Under the pieces are notes generated by a model, which was given only the letters and a program-made list of their open reading frames with translations, ran no database searches and was not told the origin of the DNA. A stretch of DNA of 52,692 bases from Desulfocurvus sp. (lineage in GTDB: Bacteria > Desulfobacterota > Desulfovibrionia > Desulfovibrionales > Desulfovibrionaceae), in the NCBI GenBank assembly GCA_020692325.1, contig JAIMKR010000001.1:1-52692 (forward strand), read 5' to 3'. The number at the start of each line of letters is the position of its first letter. Positions within the stretch are counted from its first letter, which is position 1. Positions 1-8,260 of this stretch are shown here, in pieces. The position numbers and the translations under genes are program-made.

Positions 1-36
1 TCCGGCGCCGGCAAGCACGCCGAGGGCGAGGACTAG
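1..36 (+). CDS. Possible C-terminal end of an upstream gene (partial)
   Basis: The first reading frame of the window is open from base 1 and ends with TAG at 34-36, giving only 11 residues rich in Gly, Ala and acidic residues. A gene end here is plausible because a same-strand gene begins 37 bases later, but nothing about its identity can be read. Confidence 0.25.
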   Translation, partial: SGAGKHAEGED

Positions 37-73
37 TCTTCGTCCGCCGGAATGTTCCGCGAGAGGGGGAGAA

Positions 74-856
74 GTGCATCTCAAAGCGAATGCCATACAA
101 ATTCGGTTCAACTCAATGCGCGCCAGGGAGTTCGAGAGGGACCTCTACCGTCCTGGTGTTATTTCACTGTCACGCTTGCTGTGGGGATCCGCGGGCGTTG
201 GCTTGCAACTGACAATACTCGCGATTCTGTCAAAATTGTTGGACATCCCCGTTCTCTTTCCCCCTCTCGCCGCCACATGCTTCATCAACTGCACGTGTGT
301 GTATTTGCGCGTGGCCCGTCCCAAGCCGGTCATCGTCGGACACTTTATCGCGGCGATTTGCGGGCTGTCCGGCGTTTGGCTTGGGAAACAGCTGGCGGGC
401 GGCGTCGAGTTCGTTCTCCCGCTCCAACTTGGCCTGTCCATACTGCTTGCCGCCGTGATGATGCAGATTTTCGACGCCGACCACCCACCCGCCGCCGCCA
501 CCGCCGTCATTCCGGCCCTGCTGCCATTACCAATGCCCATAAATGTATTCCCAGCGCACATGGCCTGGGGGGCGACATTCACCATCCTCTTCACCTTTGT
601 CTGGAACAGAATCTGGTTTGAATATCCAGTGAAGGATGAAGACCACCAAACCCGATACGCTGGTTTGTTCATGGAGAAGACGCAGGTGTGGGGAGCGGCG
701 CTCTGCGTGGCGGGTTTTGTCTTGATGAGCTGCCGACGGGTCGAACCGATGCTCTATGTCTGTGGGCTATGGAGCATGACGGCAGGTGTTCTTGTCATGG
801 GGTTGCAACATCTTGCGGCGCTCATTTTTAATGCGAAATCTCAGCCTCCATGCTGA
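74..856 (+). CDS. HPP family integral membrane protein
   Basis: A 260-residue protein with about six hydrophobic segments. It carries the hallmarks of the HPP family: a PPLAAT segment (residues 63-68), an ARPxxVIVGH segment (81-90) and HPPAAATAVIP (137-147) between membrane helices. Members are small membrane proteins; some have been linked to nitrite transport in plastids and cyanobacteria, but the bacterial role is not settled, so no substrate is assigned. Two further membrane helices lie at about 198-215 and 226-251, making it longer than the core HPP domain. The chosen start is GTG at 74, just behind a GGGGGAG purine run; an in-frame ATG at 116 has no ribosome binding site. It is followed by the sigma-54-type regulator on the same strand. 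Confidence 0.8.
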   Translation: MHLKANAIQIRFNSMRAREFERDLYRPGVISLSRLLWGSAGVGLQLTILAILSKLLDIPVLFPPLAATCFINCTCVYLRVARPKPVIVGHFIAAICGLSGVWLGKQLAGGVEFVLPLQLGLSILLAAVMMQIFDADHPPAAATAVIPALLPLPMPINVFPAHMAWGATFTILFTFVWNRIWFEYPVKDEDHQTRYAGLFMEKTQVWGAALCVAGFVLMSCRRVEPMLYVCGLWSMTAGVLVMGLQHLAALIFNAKSQPPC

Positions 857-868
857 ATAAGGCCAAAG

Positions 869-884
869 GCGCAATGTGCGCTTT
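869..884 (+). terminator. Weak hairpin after the HPP gene
   Basis: GCGCA (869-873) pairs with TGCGC (877-881) around a three-base loop, followed by a short T run. The stem is short and the T tract poor, so this is at best a weak intrinsic terminator. Confidence 0.3.
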
Positions 885-1023
885 ATCTGTGTCCATGAAG
901 TATTGTTTGCGGATATAGACGGAGAATTCCAGGAAGTACAGGTTCACAGGCAAATCAACCGAAGGATACCAAAGGCTAAAGTCCCCACAGACCGAACCTT
1001 GCGGGCTGCGCAAGGAAAATGTT

Positions 1024-1090
1024 ATAGCACATAGCCACTGTTTCTGTCGGTAGGAGTACCCACAGATCGCCAGTCGCTATAATGTGCTAT
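1024..1090 (+). promoter_or_regulatory. Candidate autoregulatory promoter with 9-bp inverted repeat
   Basis: A perfect -10 box TATAAT lies at 1078-1083, 35 bases ahead of the regulator's ATG; no good -35 box is present at 16-18 bases, which would fit an activator-dependent or weak promoter. The inverted repeat ATAGCACAT (1024-1032) / ATGTGCTAT (1082-1090) places one arm upstream and one over the -10 box. With a 3-base gap the similarity extends inwards (AGCCACTG versus AGCGACTG on the other strand). Binding by the regulator itself is inference. Confidence 0.45.
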
Positions 1091-1117
1091 GGCATGAATT
1101 CCATTTAGGGGACGGCT

Positions 1118-2755
1118 ATGGAGCAATGCTCGTTTAATATGAATTTTGAAAGCTTCCAGAATCTTCTTCTCAAGATGGCGGAGCAACGCTCGGTTGAAGA
1201 ATTATTGCCACTCGTCACCTGTTCTCTTGCCGCCAATCAAACCGTTGCTCTTGCCCGCATATGGATGAATGCTCCAGGCGATATCTGCGATACCTGCGGC
1301 GAATCCGATTTTTGTAAGGACAAAGCCCACTGTCTGCATCTGATGGCAAGCCATGGAGTCTCTCTCAATGGGAAAGATAGATGGGATGCGACCGAGCAAA
1401 GCAAATTCCGACGTTTCCCCATAGGCGTCCGCAAGGTCGGCGTCATCGCATCTTCCGGGAAGCCTGCGAACGTCTCCTCATTCAATGGAACAAGCGCATG
1501 GGTTGCTGACAGCGCGTGGGTGAGAAAGGAGCACGTCGCCAGTTTCGTCGGACAACCGTTGCTGTACAAGGGCGAGGTTCTGGGCGTCCTGGCGATGTTC
1601 ACCCGGACCATGCTGGAGGAAGGCACCCTCGGGCTGATGCGCATGATCGCCGACCATTTGGCATACGCCATCGCCAATGCGCGCGCCTTTGCCGAGGTGG
1701 AACGCCTGAAGAGTCAGATCGAAAATGAAAACGCTTACTTGCGCAAAGAAGTCCGCATCGCCCAATCCTTCAGCGGGATCATTGGGAAAAGTGTCGCGTT
1801 ACAACGCATATTGCAGGGGATCGATCTCGTCGCCCCCACCGACACCAGCGTGCTCATAAGCGGGGAATCCGGCACCGGGAAAGAGCTTATCGCCCGGGAA
1901 ATCCACAGCCGAAGCAATCGCTCCGCCAGCCCAATGATCAAAATCAATTGCGCGGCAATTCCTCGGGAGCTCTTTGAAAGCGAGTTTTTCGGGCATGTGC
2001 GCGGAGCTTTCACTGGAGCGAGCAAGGATCGCGAGGGGTTATTCCAGACTGCGGACCAAGGAACCCTGTTCCTCGATGAGGTAAGCGAAATTCCAATTGG
2101 CCTTCAGGGAAAGCTCCTACGGGTTTTGCAAGAAGGGGAGTATCAACGCGTTGGCGAGGAGCGGGTCAGAAAGGTTAATGTGCGTATTATTTCGGCCACC
2201 AACAGGCACCTGGATCAAGAGGTCCGTGCCGGCCGGTTTCGGAAGGACCTTTACTATCGCCTGAACGTTTTCCCCTGTGTTCTTCCCCCGCTCCGTGAGC
2301 GGATGGGAGACATCCCCCTCTTGGTCAGACATTTTTTGTGTCATATTTCCTGCAGGCTGAACCGGCCGGAACCCAGTTTGACCCCAAGCGATTATGAACG
2401 ATTGAGCCGGTACGGCTGGCCGGGAAATATCCGTGAACTTCAAAATGTTATCGAGCGGGCGGTTATCACGTCCCACTTGGGCGAGTTTGACCAAGGATTA
2501 ACCGACAAGGCCACGGCCACGGCGACGCCGAATGCCACCGAGCCGCCCTGCTTGTTCCCCGGGTATTCGGGAGGCCGCGTGTTGACGAATCGGGAACTAC
2601 GCGACCTGGAAAGAGAAAATGTGGTGCGAGCCCTACGTATATGCAATGGGAAAATATACGGACCCAGAGGTGCGAGTGAAAAGCTCGGGATAAAGCCGAC
2701 GACCCTGGTGTCGCGTATCAAGACGATGAAAATCATCTCCAGCGATTGGCAATGA
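1118..2755 (+). CDS. Sigma-54-dependent transcriptional activator with N-terminal GAF-like sensor
   Basis: A 545-residue bacterial enhancer-binding protein. The N-terminal ~190 residues look like a GAF sensor domain containing a cysteine cluster (C57, C60, C66, C72) that could bind a metal or Fe-S cluster. The central AAA+ domain has the Walker A motif GESGTGKE (249-256), the sigma-54 contact loop GAFTGA (296-301) and Walker B around 315-325 (TLFLDE). A Fis-type helix-turn-helix occupies about residues 510-540. Such proteins bind upstream sites and use ATP to open sigma-54 promoters in response to a signal. The ATG at 1118 follows an AGGGGA ribosome binding site. No clear GG-N10-GC promoter was found nearby, so the target is unknown; repeats around the gene suggest autoregulation. 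Confidence 0.9.
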   Translation: MEQCSFNMNFESFQNLLLKMAEQRSVEELLPLVTCSLAANQTVALARIWMNAPGDICDTCGESDFCKDKAHCLHLMASHGVSLNGKDRWDATEQSKFRRFPIGVRKVGVIASSGKPANVSSFNGTSAWVADSAWVRKEHVASFVGQPLLYKGEVLGVLAMFTRTMLEEGTLGLMRMIADHLAYAIANARAFAEVERLKSQIENENAYLRKEVRIAQSFSGIIGKSVALQRILQGIDLVAPTDTSVLISGESGTGKELIAREIHSRSNRSASPMIKINCAAIPRELFESEFFGHVRGAFTGASKDREGLFQTADQGTLFLDEVSEIPIGLQGKLLRVLQEGEYQRVGEERVRKVNVRIISATNRHLDQEVRAGRFRKDLYYRLNVFPCVLPPLRERMGDIPLLVRHFLCHISCRLNRPEPSLTPSDYERLSRYGWPGNIRELQNVIERAVITSHLGEFDQGLTDKATATATPNATEPPCLFPGYSGGRVLTNRELRDLERENVVRALRICNGKIYGPRGASEKLGIKPTTLVSRIKTMKIISSDWQ

Positions 2756-2940
2756 TCGGCCCGACCCTTTTCTCGGCAGCTGGAAGTCGGGGGGCATGCC
2801 CTCTGTTTTTGAAGTTGCCCAATTGTGGACCATCCGCAGGGTGAAATTCTCCATGCCTTGAGCTTTACCGATTTTAGGCTCAGACATTCGGTGAGCAGCC
2901 GGCACTCCGTTGGGCCCGCCAAGCCGAGGAAGGAACTACA

Positions 2941-3042
2941 ATGAAGAAAGTCTGTCGCAAGGCTGGCATCTGCCTCATGCGAAGCGCCCCCCAAAGAATC
3001 TGTACAGAAATCCGCACAACACGCTCTTTTTCATACGGATAA
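2941..3042 (+). CDS. Small ORF of 33 codons with a strong ribosome binding site
   Basis: ATG at 2941 is preceded, with six bases between, by GAGGAAGGA (2926-2934), one of the best Shine-Dalgarno sequences in this part of the window. The product is basic, contains three cysteines (C5, C11, C21) and has no membrane segment or signal peptide. The TAA stop (3040-3042) runs into the AATGTTATA repeats. It resembles no family I know. It could be a genuine small protein controlled with the neighbouring regulator, or the remnant of a longer gene. Confidence 0.3.
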   Translation: MKKVCRKAGICLMRSAPQRICTEIRTTRSFSYG

Positions 3043-3060
3043 TGTTATAAAATGTTATAG
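3041..3060. repeat. Two tandem AATGTTATA repeats at 10-bp spacing
   Basis: AATGTTATA occurs at 3041-3049 and again at 3051-3059, one helical turn apart. The second copy is part of AAAATGTTATAG (3049-3060), which also occurs at 1016-1027 ahead of the sigma-54-type regulator. Phased AT-rich repeats of this kind are typical protein binding sites. Confidence 0.5.
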
Positions 3061-3328
3061 TTAGAATTGGTTTTCGATTGACTTCGCCACAATAGTTTCA
3101 GTTATATCATCTAGTTAAGCGCTGATTACGCCTTTTCTGACGACCCAGGTCTTACACAATCCTACACAAAGTAGGGCCAGGGTATGATCGCCCAAAGCCC
3201 GTCTTTTTCCTTCCTTTCCCCCTTCGCTTTGATGCATGTGATTTCGGTGTATTAAACAAAGTCTAGACATTCTCAAGGCACACAAATCACGCGTCGGAGG
3301 TCCTTCCGCCCCCCCCCTTGCGTCCCGA

Positions 3329-4444
3329 TCAGCTCAGCCGGCAAACAGGCTGCGGGCGGCCCGGCGTGCTGAAGACGATCTGCCAAAGCTGGATGTCGCG
3401 CGCGCGAAAGGCCCCGGCGCAGGATTGCAGGTAGTATTCCCACATGCGGCGGAAACGCTCGCCGTAGGCCTCCTTCAACCTCGGCCAAGCCGCGCGGAAA
3501 TTCCGCAGCCAGGCCATGAGGGTCGGATCGTAGTTCGGCCCCAGGTTGTGCCAGTCCTCCATGACGAACACGCCCTCGGTCGCCCGGGCGATTTGCGCGA
3601 TGCTCGGCAACATGCCGTTGGGGAAAATGTACTTCTCGATCCAGGGATCGCAGGAGTGCATGGAGACGTTGCCGCCGATGGAGTGCAGCAGGAACAGCCC
3701 GCCGGGCTTGAGGCAGCGCGCCACCACACGCATGAACTCCCGGTAGTTCTTGCAGCCCACGTGCTCGAACATGCCCACGGACACGATCTTGTCGAAGGGC
3801 TCGTCGAGCAGCCGGTAGTCGCTGTCGCGAATCTCCACCGGCAGGCCGGCGCAGAACTCGCGGGCGAATTCGATTTGTCGTTGCGAGATGTTCACGCCGA
3901 CCACGCTGCATCCGTGTTTCTCGGCGGCGTAGCGCGCCAGTCCGCCCCAGCCGCAGCCGATGTCCAGCAGGCGCTCGCCAGGCTTCAGGTCGAGCTTGCC
4001 GCAAATGAGCGCGAGCTTGCGCTCCTGCGCCTCGGCCAGATCGCGCGTGTCCTTGAAGTAGGCGCAACTATATTGCATGTAAGGATCGAGGAAGGCGGAG
4101 AAGAGCTCGTTGCCCAGGTCATAATGCCTCCGGGCCACTTCCCCCGCCCGCGCGGGCGACTGCATGTTGAACAGGAAGGACGGCACGACCTCGCAGGCCA
4201 AGCGCAGGCTGCCCTTCACGCGCTGGTCCGCCCCGCTTCGCAGCACGCGGAAGATGAACTCGTCCACGCGCTCGCAGTCCCACCAGCCTGCCGTGTAGGC
4301 CTCGCCCAGCGCGAGGTTCCGGCGGGCCACCACGTTCTGGTACAGCCGGTCGTCATGCACGCGGATGTCCCACGGGTTGGGTCCGTCCACCCGAATATCC
4401 GCCCGGGACAGCAATTTCATGAGGAACGACTTCGACTGCGACAT
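3329..4444 (-). CDS. cfa: Cyclopropane-fatty-acyl-phospholipid synthase
   Basis: A 371-residue SAM-dependent methyltransferase that adds a methylene bridge to unsaturated acyl chains of membrane phospholipids; the family's E. coli member is of almost the same length. The SAM-binding loop DIGCGWGG is at residues 161-168, preceded by the family signature around RHYDLGN (106-112) and YMQYSCAYF (122-130), and the C-terminus keeps the AGAFRARDIQLWQIVF segment. ATG at 4444 follows a GGAGGTG ribosome binding site. It is the last gene of a minus-strand run MFS - crcB - DUF190/CBS - cfa, but the 69-base gap to the previous gene leaves co-transcription open. Confidence 0.93.
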   Translation of the reverse strand: MSQSKSFLMKLLSRADIRVDGPNPWDIRVHDDRLYQNVVARRNLALGEAYTAGWWDCERVDEFIFRVLRSGADQRVKGSLRLACEVVPSFLFNMQSPARAGEVARRHYDLGNELFSAFLDPYMQYSCAYFKDTRDLAEAQERKLALICGKLDLKPGERLLDIGCGWGGLARYAAEKHGCSVVGVNISQRQIEFAREFCAGLPVEIRDSDYRLLDEPFDKIVSVGMFEHVGCKNYREFMRVVARCLKPGGLFLLHSIGGNVSMHSCDPWIEKYIFPNGMLPSIAQIARATEGVFVMEDWHNLGPNYDPTLMAWLRNFRAAWPRLKEAYGERFRRMWEYYLQSCAGAFRARDIQLWQIVFSTPGRPQPVCRLS

Positions 4445-4513
4445 GGCACACCTCCGCGTGGAGCGTTTTCGCGGGGCGTCGTCTCGTCTCCTCCCATTCG
4501 CGTCGGCTTCGGC

Positions 4514-5764
4514 CTACCCCGCTCCGCCGATGACGCGCAGAACCGTGTCCCGATCGACCATGCCGGCGAGACGTCCGGCGTCGTCGAGTACGACGAGGCG
4601 CTTGGCGCCGGTTCGCACCATGCGTTGCAGCACCTCGGATAACGGAGCATCACGCGAGACCATGAAGACGTCGGTCCGCATGGAGTCGCGCACGGTCACG
4701 CCCTCTATGCGTCCGGCGGAAGCGTCGGACGAGCCCGGTGCGAGCAAGCCGGCGAGCACGCGCAAAACGCCCGTTTTCTCCCGCCCACTGAAACGCCGAA
4801 TGAGTTCGCGGTCAAGCACGATGCCGACCACCCGGCCGTCGTCATCCAGCACCACCACGCGCCGCAGGGGTGAGGCAACGAGCTTGTCCAGCGCCTGCTG
4901 CAGAGGCGCGTCCGGGGAAATCGTCGGCACATCGCGGATCAGGACGTCGCCGGCGGTGCGGGCCAGCCCGGCCGGCAGCTGCGGATGCGGCGCGTCGGCC
5001 ACGGCCGAGGCGGTGGCGATGGTGCGCAGAATGTCCACGCGGCTGATGATGCCGCACAGCGCGCCCGCATCGTCCACCACAGGCAGGCGTTTGAGCTTTT
5101 TCCCGGCCATGAGGGTCGCGGCCTCGGGCACGCTGGCGTGAATGTTCACCGTCACAACGGGAGCGTTCATGACGTCGCCGGCGGTCTTGCCCGCCACCTC
5201 CAGCTTTCCGATCTCCTCGCCGCGCAGCTCCCCTGGCAACTCGCCTTGCAGGCTCAGCCGCAGGCCCAGGCCCGCGCGCAGCAAATCGCCGCCGGTGACC
5301 ATGCCGAGCACCGCGCGCCCGGCGACCACGGGCACGGACTTGATGCCCTTGTCCAGCAGCAGCCGCAGGACGTCGGCCAGCGGCGTTCCCGACTCCACGG
5401 TGACGACGCTGGGACTCATGACCTCGCGCACGCGCATGGAGCAATGGAAAGTCGCCGTGACCTCCTGACGGGTGATGGTTCCCTCGCCGACCATTTCCTC
5501 GACGATCGGCGCGAACGCGGCGATGCGGTCCGGCTTGTCGATGATCTCGATGACCACGGGCAGATCCTCGGACAGGCGCAGGATCTTGGCGGTGTGCACC
5601 AGACTGTGCGCCCCGAAGCCGATCGTGCCGCGCGTGACCGTGGCCCCGGCCATGCCGCGCCGCCGCGCCTCGTCCACGATGGCCTCGTACAAAAGCTTGC
5701 CGCCGTGGCGGTCGCTGTCGCCGATATAGATGCGCAGCACCTCGGCCGCGCCGTGAATCTTCAT
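4514..5764 (-). CDS. DUF190 domain protein with four CBS domains
   Basis: A 416-residue soluble protein. Residues 1-~108 form a DUF190 domain (LRIYIGDSDRHGGKLLYEAI and the GFGAHS segment). Four CBS modules follow, each starting with a V-x-D/E-x-M-type strand (near VREVM, AGDVM, AGDVL, VRDSM) and ending in the conserved G-I/M-V-x-R/G-x-D/E segment. CBS pairs commonly bind adenine nucleotides and regulate partner proteins. DUF190 genes are often found beside crcB, as here (28 bases downstream), suggesting a role in regulating fluoride or ion export, which is inference. The start ATG at 5764 is well placed behind AAGGAGG; a GTG at 5770 overlaps that site and is less likely. Confidence 0.85.
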   Translation of the reverse strand: MKIHGAAEVLRIYIGDSDRHGGKLLYEAIVDEARRRGMAGATVTRGTIGFGAHSLVHTAKILRLSEDLPVVIEIIDKPDRIAAFAPIVEEMVGEGTITRQEVTATFHCSMRVREVMSPSVVTVESGTPLADVLRLLLDKGIKSVPVVAGRAVLGMVTGGDLLRAGLGLRLSLQGELPGELRGEEIGKLEVAGKTAGDVMNAPVVTVNIHASVPEAATLMAGKKLKRLPVVDDAGALCGIISRVDILRTIATASAVADAPHPQLPAGLARTAGDVLIRDVPTISPDAPLQQALDKLVASPLRRVVVLDDDGRVVGIVLDRELIRRFSGREKTGVLRVLAGLLAPGSSDASAGRIEGVTVRDSMRTDVFMVSRDAPLSEVLQRMVRTGAKRLVVLDDAGRLAGMVDRDTVLRVIGGAG

Positions 5765-5792
5765 AGCCACCCTCCTTGTTCGTGTCGAAAGG

Positions 5793-6167
5793 CTAGAGCA
5801 CCCGGCCCAGAGCCGCGCCGATGGCGAAGGCCACGAAACCGAAAACGTTCTGCCCCACGAGGTTCAACGCCGCCCTGGCCCATTGCGCTCCGCGCGCCAG
5901 TTCGCCGGTCTCGAATATCAACGAGGAAAACGTGGTGAACGCGCCCATGAATCCGACCAGAATGATGACGCGCGCCTCCGGGCGCAACACCTGCCGTTCA
6001 TCCGCAAGCACCCAGACCAGACCAAAGAGCAGGCAGCCCAGGATGTTCACGGCCACCGTGCCCCAGGGAAAATCGCGGCCCATGACCCCATAGACCGCGC
6101 CCGACACCCAGTATCTGGCCAGGGTGCCGCACATGCCGGCCACGGCCAGCAGCACTAACTTCTGCAT
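5793..6167 (-). CDS. crcB: Fluoride ion channel CrcB (Fluc)
   Basis: A 124-residue, four-helix membrane protein. The pattern GTLARYWVSG near the N-terminus, WGTVAVNILGCLLFGL (about 35-50) and GFMGAFTTFSSLIFE (about 72-86) is diagnostic for CrcB/Fluc, dual-topology dimers that expel fluoride. The conserved asparagine and the TTFS segment that line the fluoride pathway are present. ATG at 6167 has an AAGGAGAG ribosome binding site. It sits between an MFS transporter and a DUF190-CBS protein. The upstream leader was checked for a fluoride riboswitch and no convincing match was found. Confidence 0.95.
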   Translation of the reverse strand: MQKLVLLAVAGMCGTLARYWVSGAVYGVMGRDFPWGTVAVNILGCLLFGLVWVLADERQVLRPEARVIILVGFMGAFTTFSSLIFETGELARGAQWARAALNLVGQNVFGFVAFAIGAALGRVL

Positions 6168-6275
6168 GTCGTCTCTCCTTCGTCACCGGGCGGCTCGCGC
6201 CACGGTCGATCCTCATCATCGGGAAATTTCACCGACCGGAGTCGTTCCCCTGCATCGGCAACGCCTCCAGCGGGC

Positions 6276-7565
6276 TCACGCGCAAACCTCCGGTGGATCG
6301 CCTCCGCCCCGCGAACACCGCAGCCAGACAGCCAGGCCGATTCCCGCGACGACCGCGAGCAGCGCCGCCGCGCCGCCAAGGGCGAAAGGAGCGCCGGGAT
6401 CGACATGATCCCACAAGAGGCCCGCCGCCACGCTGCCAGCCAGGGCGGAGAAGCCCAGGCACATGTGGAAGACGCCCAGGGCGGTTCCCTTGCGCCGCTC
6501 CGGCACATGGACGCTGAGGAGCGCCTTGCCCACGCCCTCCGTGAGCCCCATGGTCAGCCCGTAGACGGGGAAAAGCCACCACGCGGCCGTCGCGGACAGC
6601 GCGAAGAAGCCGAAATACACGGTGGCGTAAAGCGTCCAGCCGGCGAGCAGCAAGGGCAGGCGGCCCACCCGGTCGCTCAGCACGCCCGCGGGATAGGCCG
6701 AGGCCGCATAGGTCACGTTGTAGAGCAGATACCCCACCATGACCTCGGTATCGCTCCAGCCCAGATTCTTCGCCCGCAGCAGCAGCAGGGTGTCGCTGGA
6801 GTTGGCGAAGGCGAAGAGCGTCAGCAGGCCGAGGATGAGCCAGTAGGTGCGGGAGAAGCCGAACGCCGCCGTCCGTGGCCCGGGTTCGATCGTCGCGACC
6901 GTGACGGACGCGGGGGGCTGGGAACAAACGCCCGCGGAGACCGAGGCACCGGAAGGAAATGGCGGAGCCGGTTCGACGCGCCGCCGGATTTCGCGCAGCC
7001 GGAAGGTGAGGGCCACGGCGGCCAGCCCGGGAACGCCAGCCACCAGGAAGATGAGGCGGTACTGGCCGGCCAAAAGCCGCAGCAGCAGCAACGCCGCCAA
7101 CACGCCCACGATGGCGCCCATGGTGTCCATGGCGCGGTGGAAGCCGAACGCCCTGCCGGAGATGTCCCCGGTCACGGCGTCGGCGATCATGGCGTCGCGC
7201 GCGGTGGTGCGCAGTCCCTTGCCCAGCCGGTCCAACACGCGGGAAAGAAAGACCACCGGCCAAGCGTAGGCCAGGGCCATGAGCGGTTTCGAAAGGGCCG
7301 CCAGTCCATACCCGAGACGGACATACGGAACGCGGCGTCCGGACCTGTCGCTGAGCCAGCCGGACAGGCCCTTCATGACGCTGACGATGGCCTCGGCCAC
7401 GCCCTCGATGAGGCCGAGAACGACGACGGGCGCGCCGAGGACCTCCGTCAGGAACAGAGGGACCACGGGGTAGGCCATCTCGGAGGCGAAGTCGGTGAAA
7501 AAGCTTATCCAGCCCAGATTGCGGACCGATTGAGGAAGCTGCTGCGACACGCCGTGAACCTCCAT
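6276..7565 (-). CDS. Major facilitator superfamily transporter
   Basis: A 429-residue polytopic protein with about twelve hydrophobic segments. The loop between helices 2 and 3 has the MFS signature GWLSDRSGRRVPYVRLGY, and a second loop GVLSDRVGRLPLL marks the equivalent position in the second half. RVLDRLGKGLRTTARDAMIAD after helix 4 is typical of a subgroup of uncharacterised MFS exporters. The central loop (about 210-255) is extended. Substrate cannot be read. No strong ribosome binding site precedes ATG 7565, so the start is less certain. It is the first gene of the minus-strand run toward crcB. Confidence 0.85.
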   Translation of the reverse strand: MEVHGVSQQLPQSVRNLGWISFFTDFASEMAYPVVPLFLTEVLGAPVVVLGLIEGVAEAIVSVMKGLSGWLSDRSGRRVPYVRLGYGLAALSKPLMALAYAWPVVFLSRVLDRLGKGLRTTARDAMIADAVTGDISGRAFGFHRAMDTMGAIVGVLAALLLLRLLAGQYRLIFLVAGVPGLAAVALTFRLREIRRRVEPAPPFPSGASVSAGVCSQPPASVTVATIEPGPRTAAFGFSRTYWLILGLLTLFAFANSSDTLLLLRAKNLGWSDTEVMVGYLLYNVTYAASAYPAGVLSDRVGRLPLLLAGWTLYATVYFGFFALSATAAWWLFPVYGLTMGLTEGVGKALLSVHVPERRKGTALGVFHMCLGFSALAGSVAAGLLWDHVDPGAPFALGGAAALLAVVAGIGLAVWLRCSRGGGDPPEVCA

Positions 7566-7674
7566 GCGTCGGCGCGGATGATCGCGCCCTCGACGGCTCG
7601 GACATCACCGGTCGTCGAATTCAGGCCATGCAGGAGTCATCAGCGGCTTTCGCGGTTCAAGGGGAACTCCATCC

Positions 7675-7696
7675 CCGGCGTTCCTCGGAACGCCGG
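7675..7696. promoter_or_regulatory. Strong 10-bp hairpin in the MFS/arsC divergent region
   Basis: CCGGCGTTCC (7675-7684) is followed after two bases by its reverse complement GGAACGCCGG (7687-7696). There is no T run on either strand, so it is unlikely to be an intrinsic terminator. It lies 130 bases ahead of the arsenate reductase start and could be an operator or an mRNA leader structure. Confidence 0.35.
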
Positions 7697-7825
7697 ATCA
7701 CTTTCGTCCAAAAAGGACCGGATGTCCACCACCGCCCTCGTCACGGCGGAATCCGGGCTTGCGCCTGGCCGCCGCAACGCGGTATCCACAAAACGCCCTA
7801 CCCACTTTCCGCCATGGAGGACCAC

Positions 7826-8256
<431 letters not shown>

Positions 8257-8260
<4 letters not shown>

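Larger units (their letters stand above)
857..1117. other. Intergenic region with regulator promoter and repeats
   Basis: The 261 bases between the HPP gene and the sigma-54-type regulator hold no convincing gene. The distal half is AT-rich and contains the 12-mer AAAATGTTATAG (1016-1027), the arms ATAGCACAT (1024-1032) and ATGTGCTAT (1082-1090), and a TATAAT box (1078-1083). Confidence 0.6.
2756..3328. other. AT-rich intergenic region with repeats and one small ORF
   Basis: This 573-base stretch separates the regulator from the convergent cfa gene. It holds the 33-codon ORF at 2941-3042, the tandem AATGTTATA repeats at 3041-3059, a weak TTGACT box (3078-3083) with TATATC (3103-3108) at a long 19-base spacing, and a small CCTAC/GTAGG hairpin (3161-3175). 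No other gene is supported. Confidence 0.55.

Noticed and set aside
2896-2915. Sigma-54 promoter-like sequence (CGGCAC followed by TTGG)
   Set aside because: The spacing is one base short and the conserved GC of the -12 element is missing.
6168-6275. Possible fluoride riboswitch ahead of crcB
   Set aside because: The minus-strand leader has a GATGATG segment and a CGGTCG/CGACCG stem, but not the conserved fluoride-aptamer arrangement, and part of it is the coding end of the MFS gene.
6229-7608. Long reading frame antisense/out of frame to the MFS transporter
   Set aside because: The product is Arg/Gly-rich without membrane segments; it overlaps a clear transporter gene and arises from high GC content.
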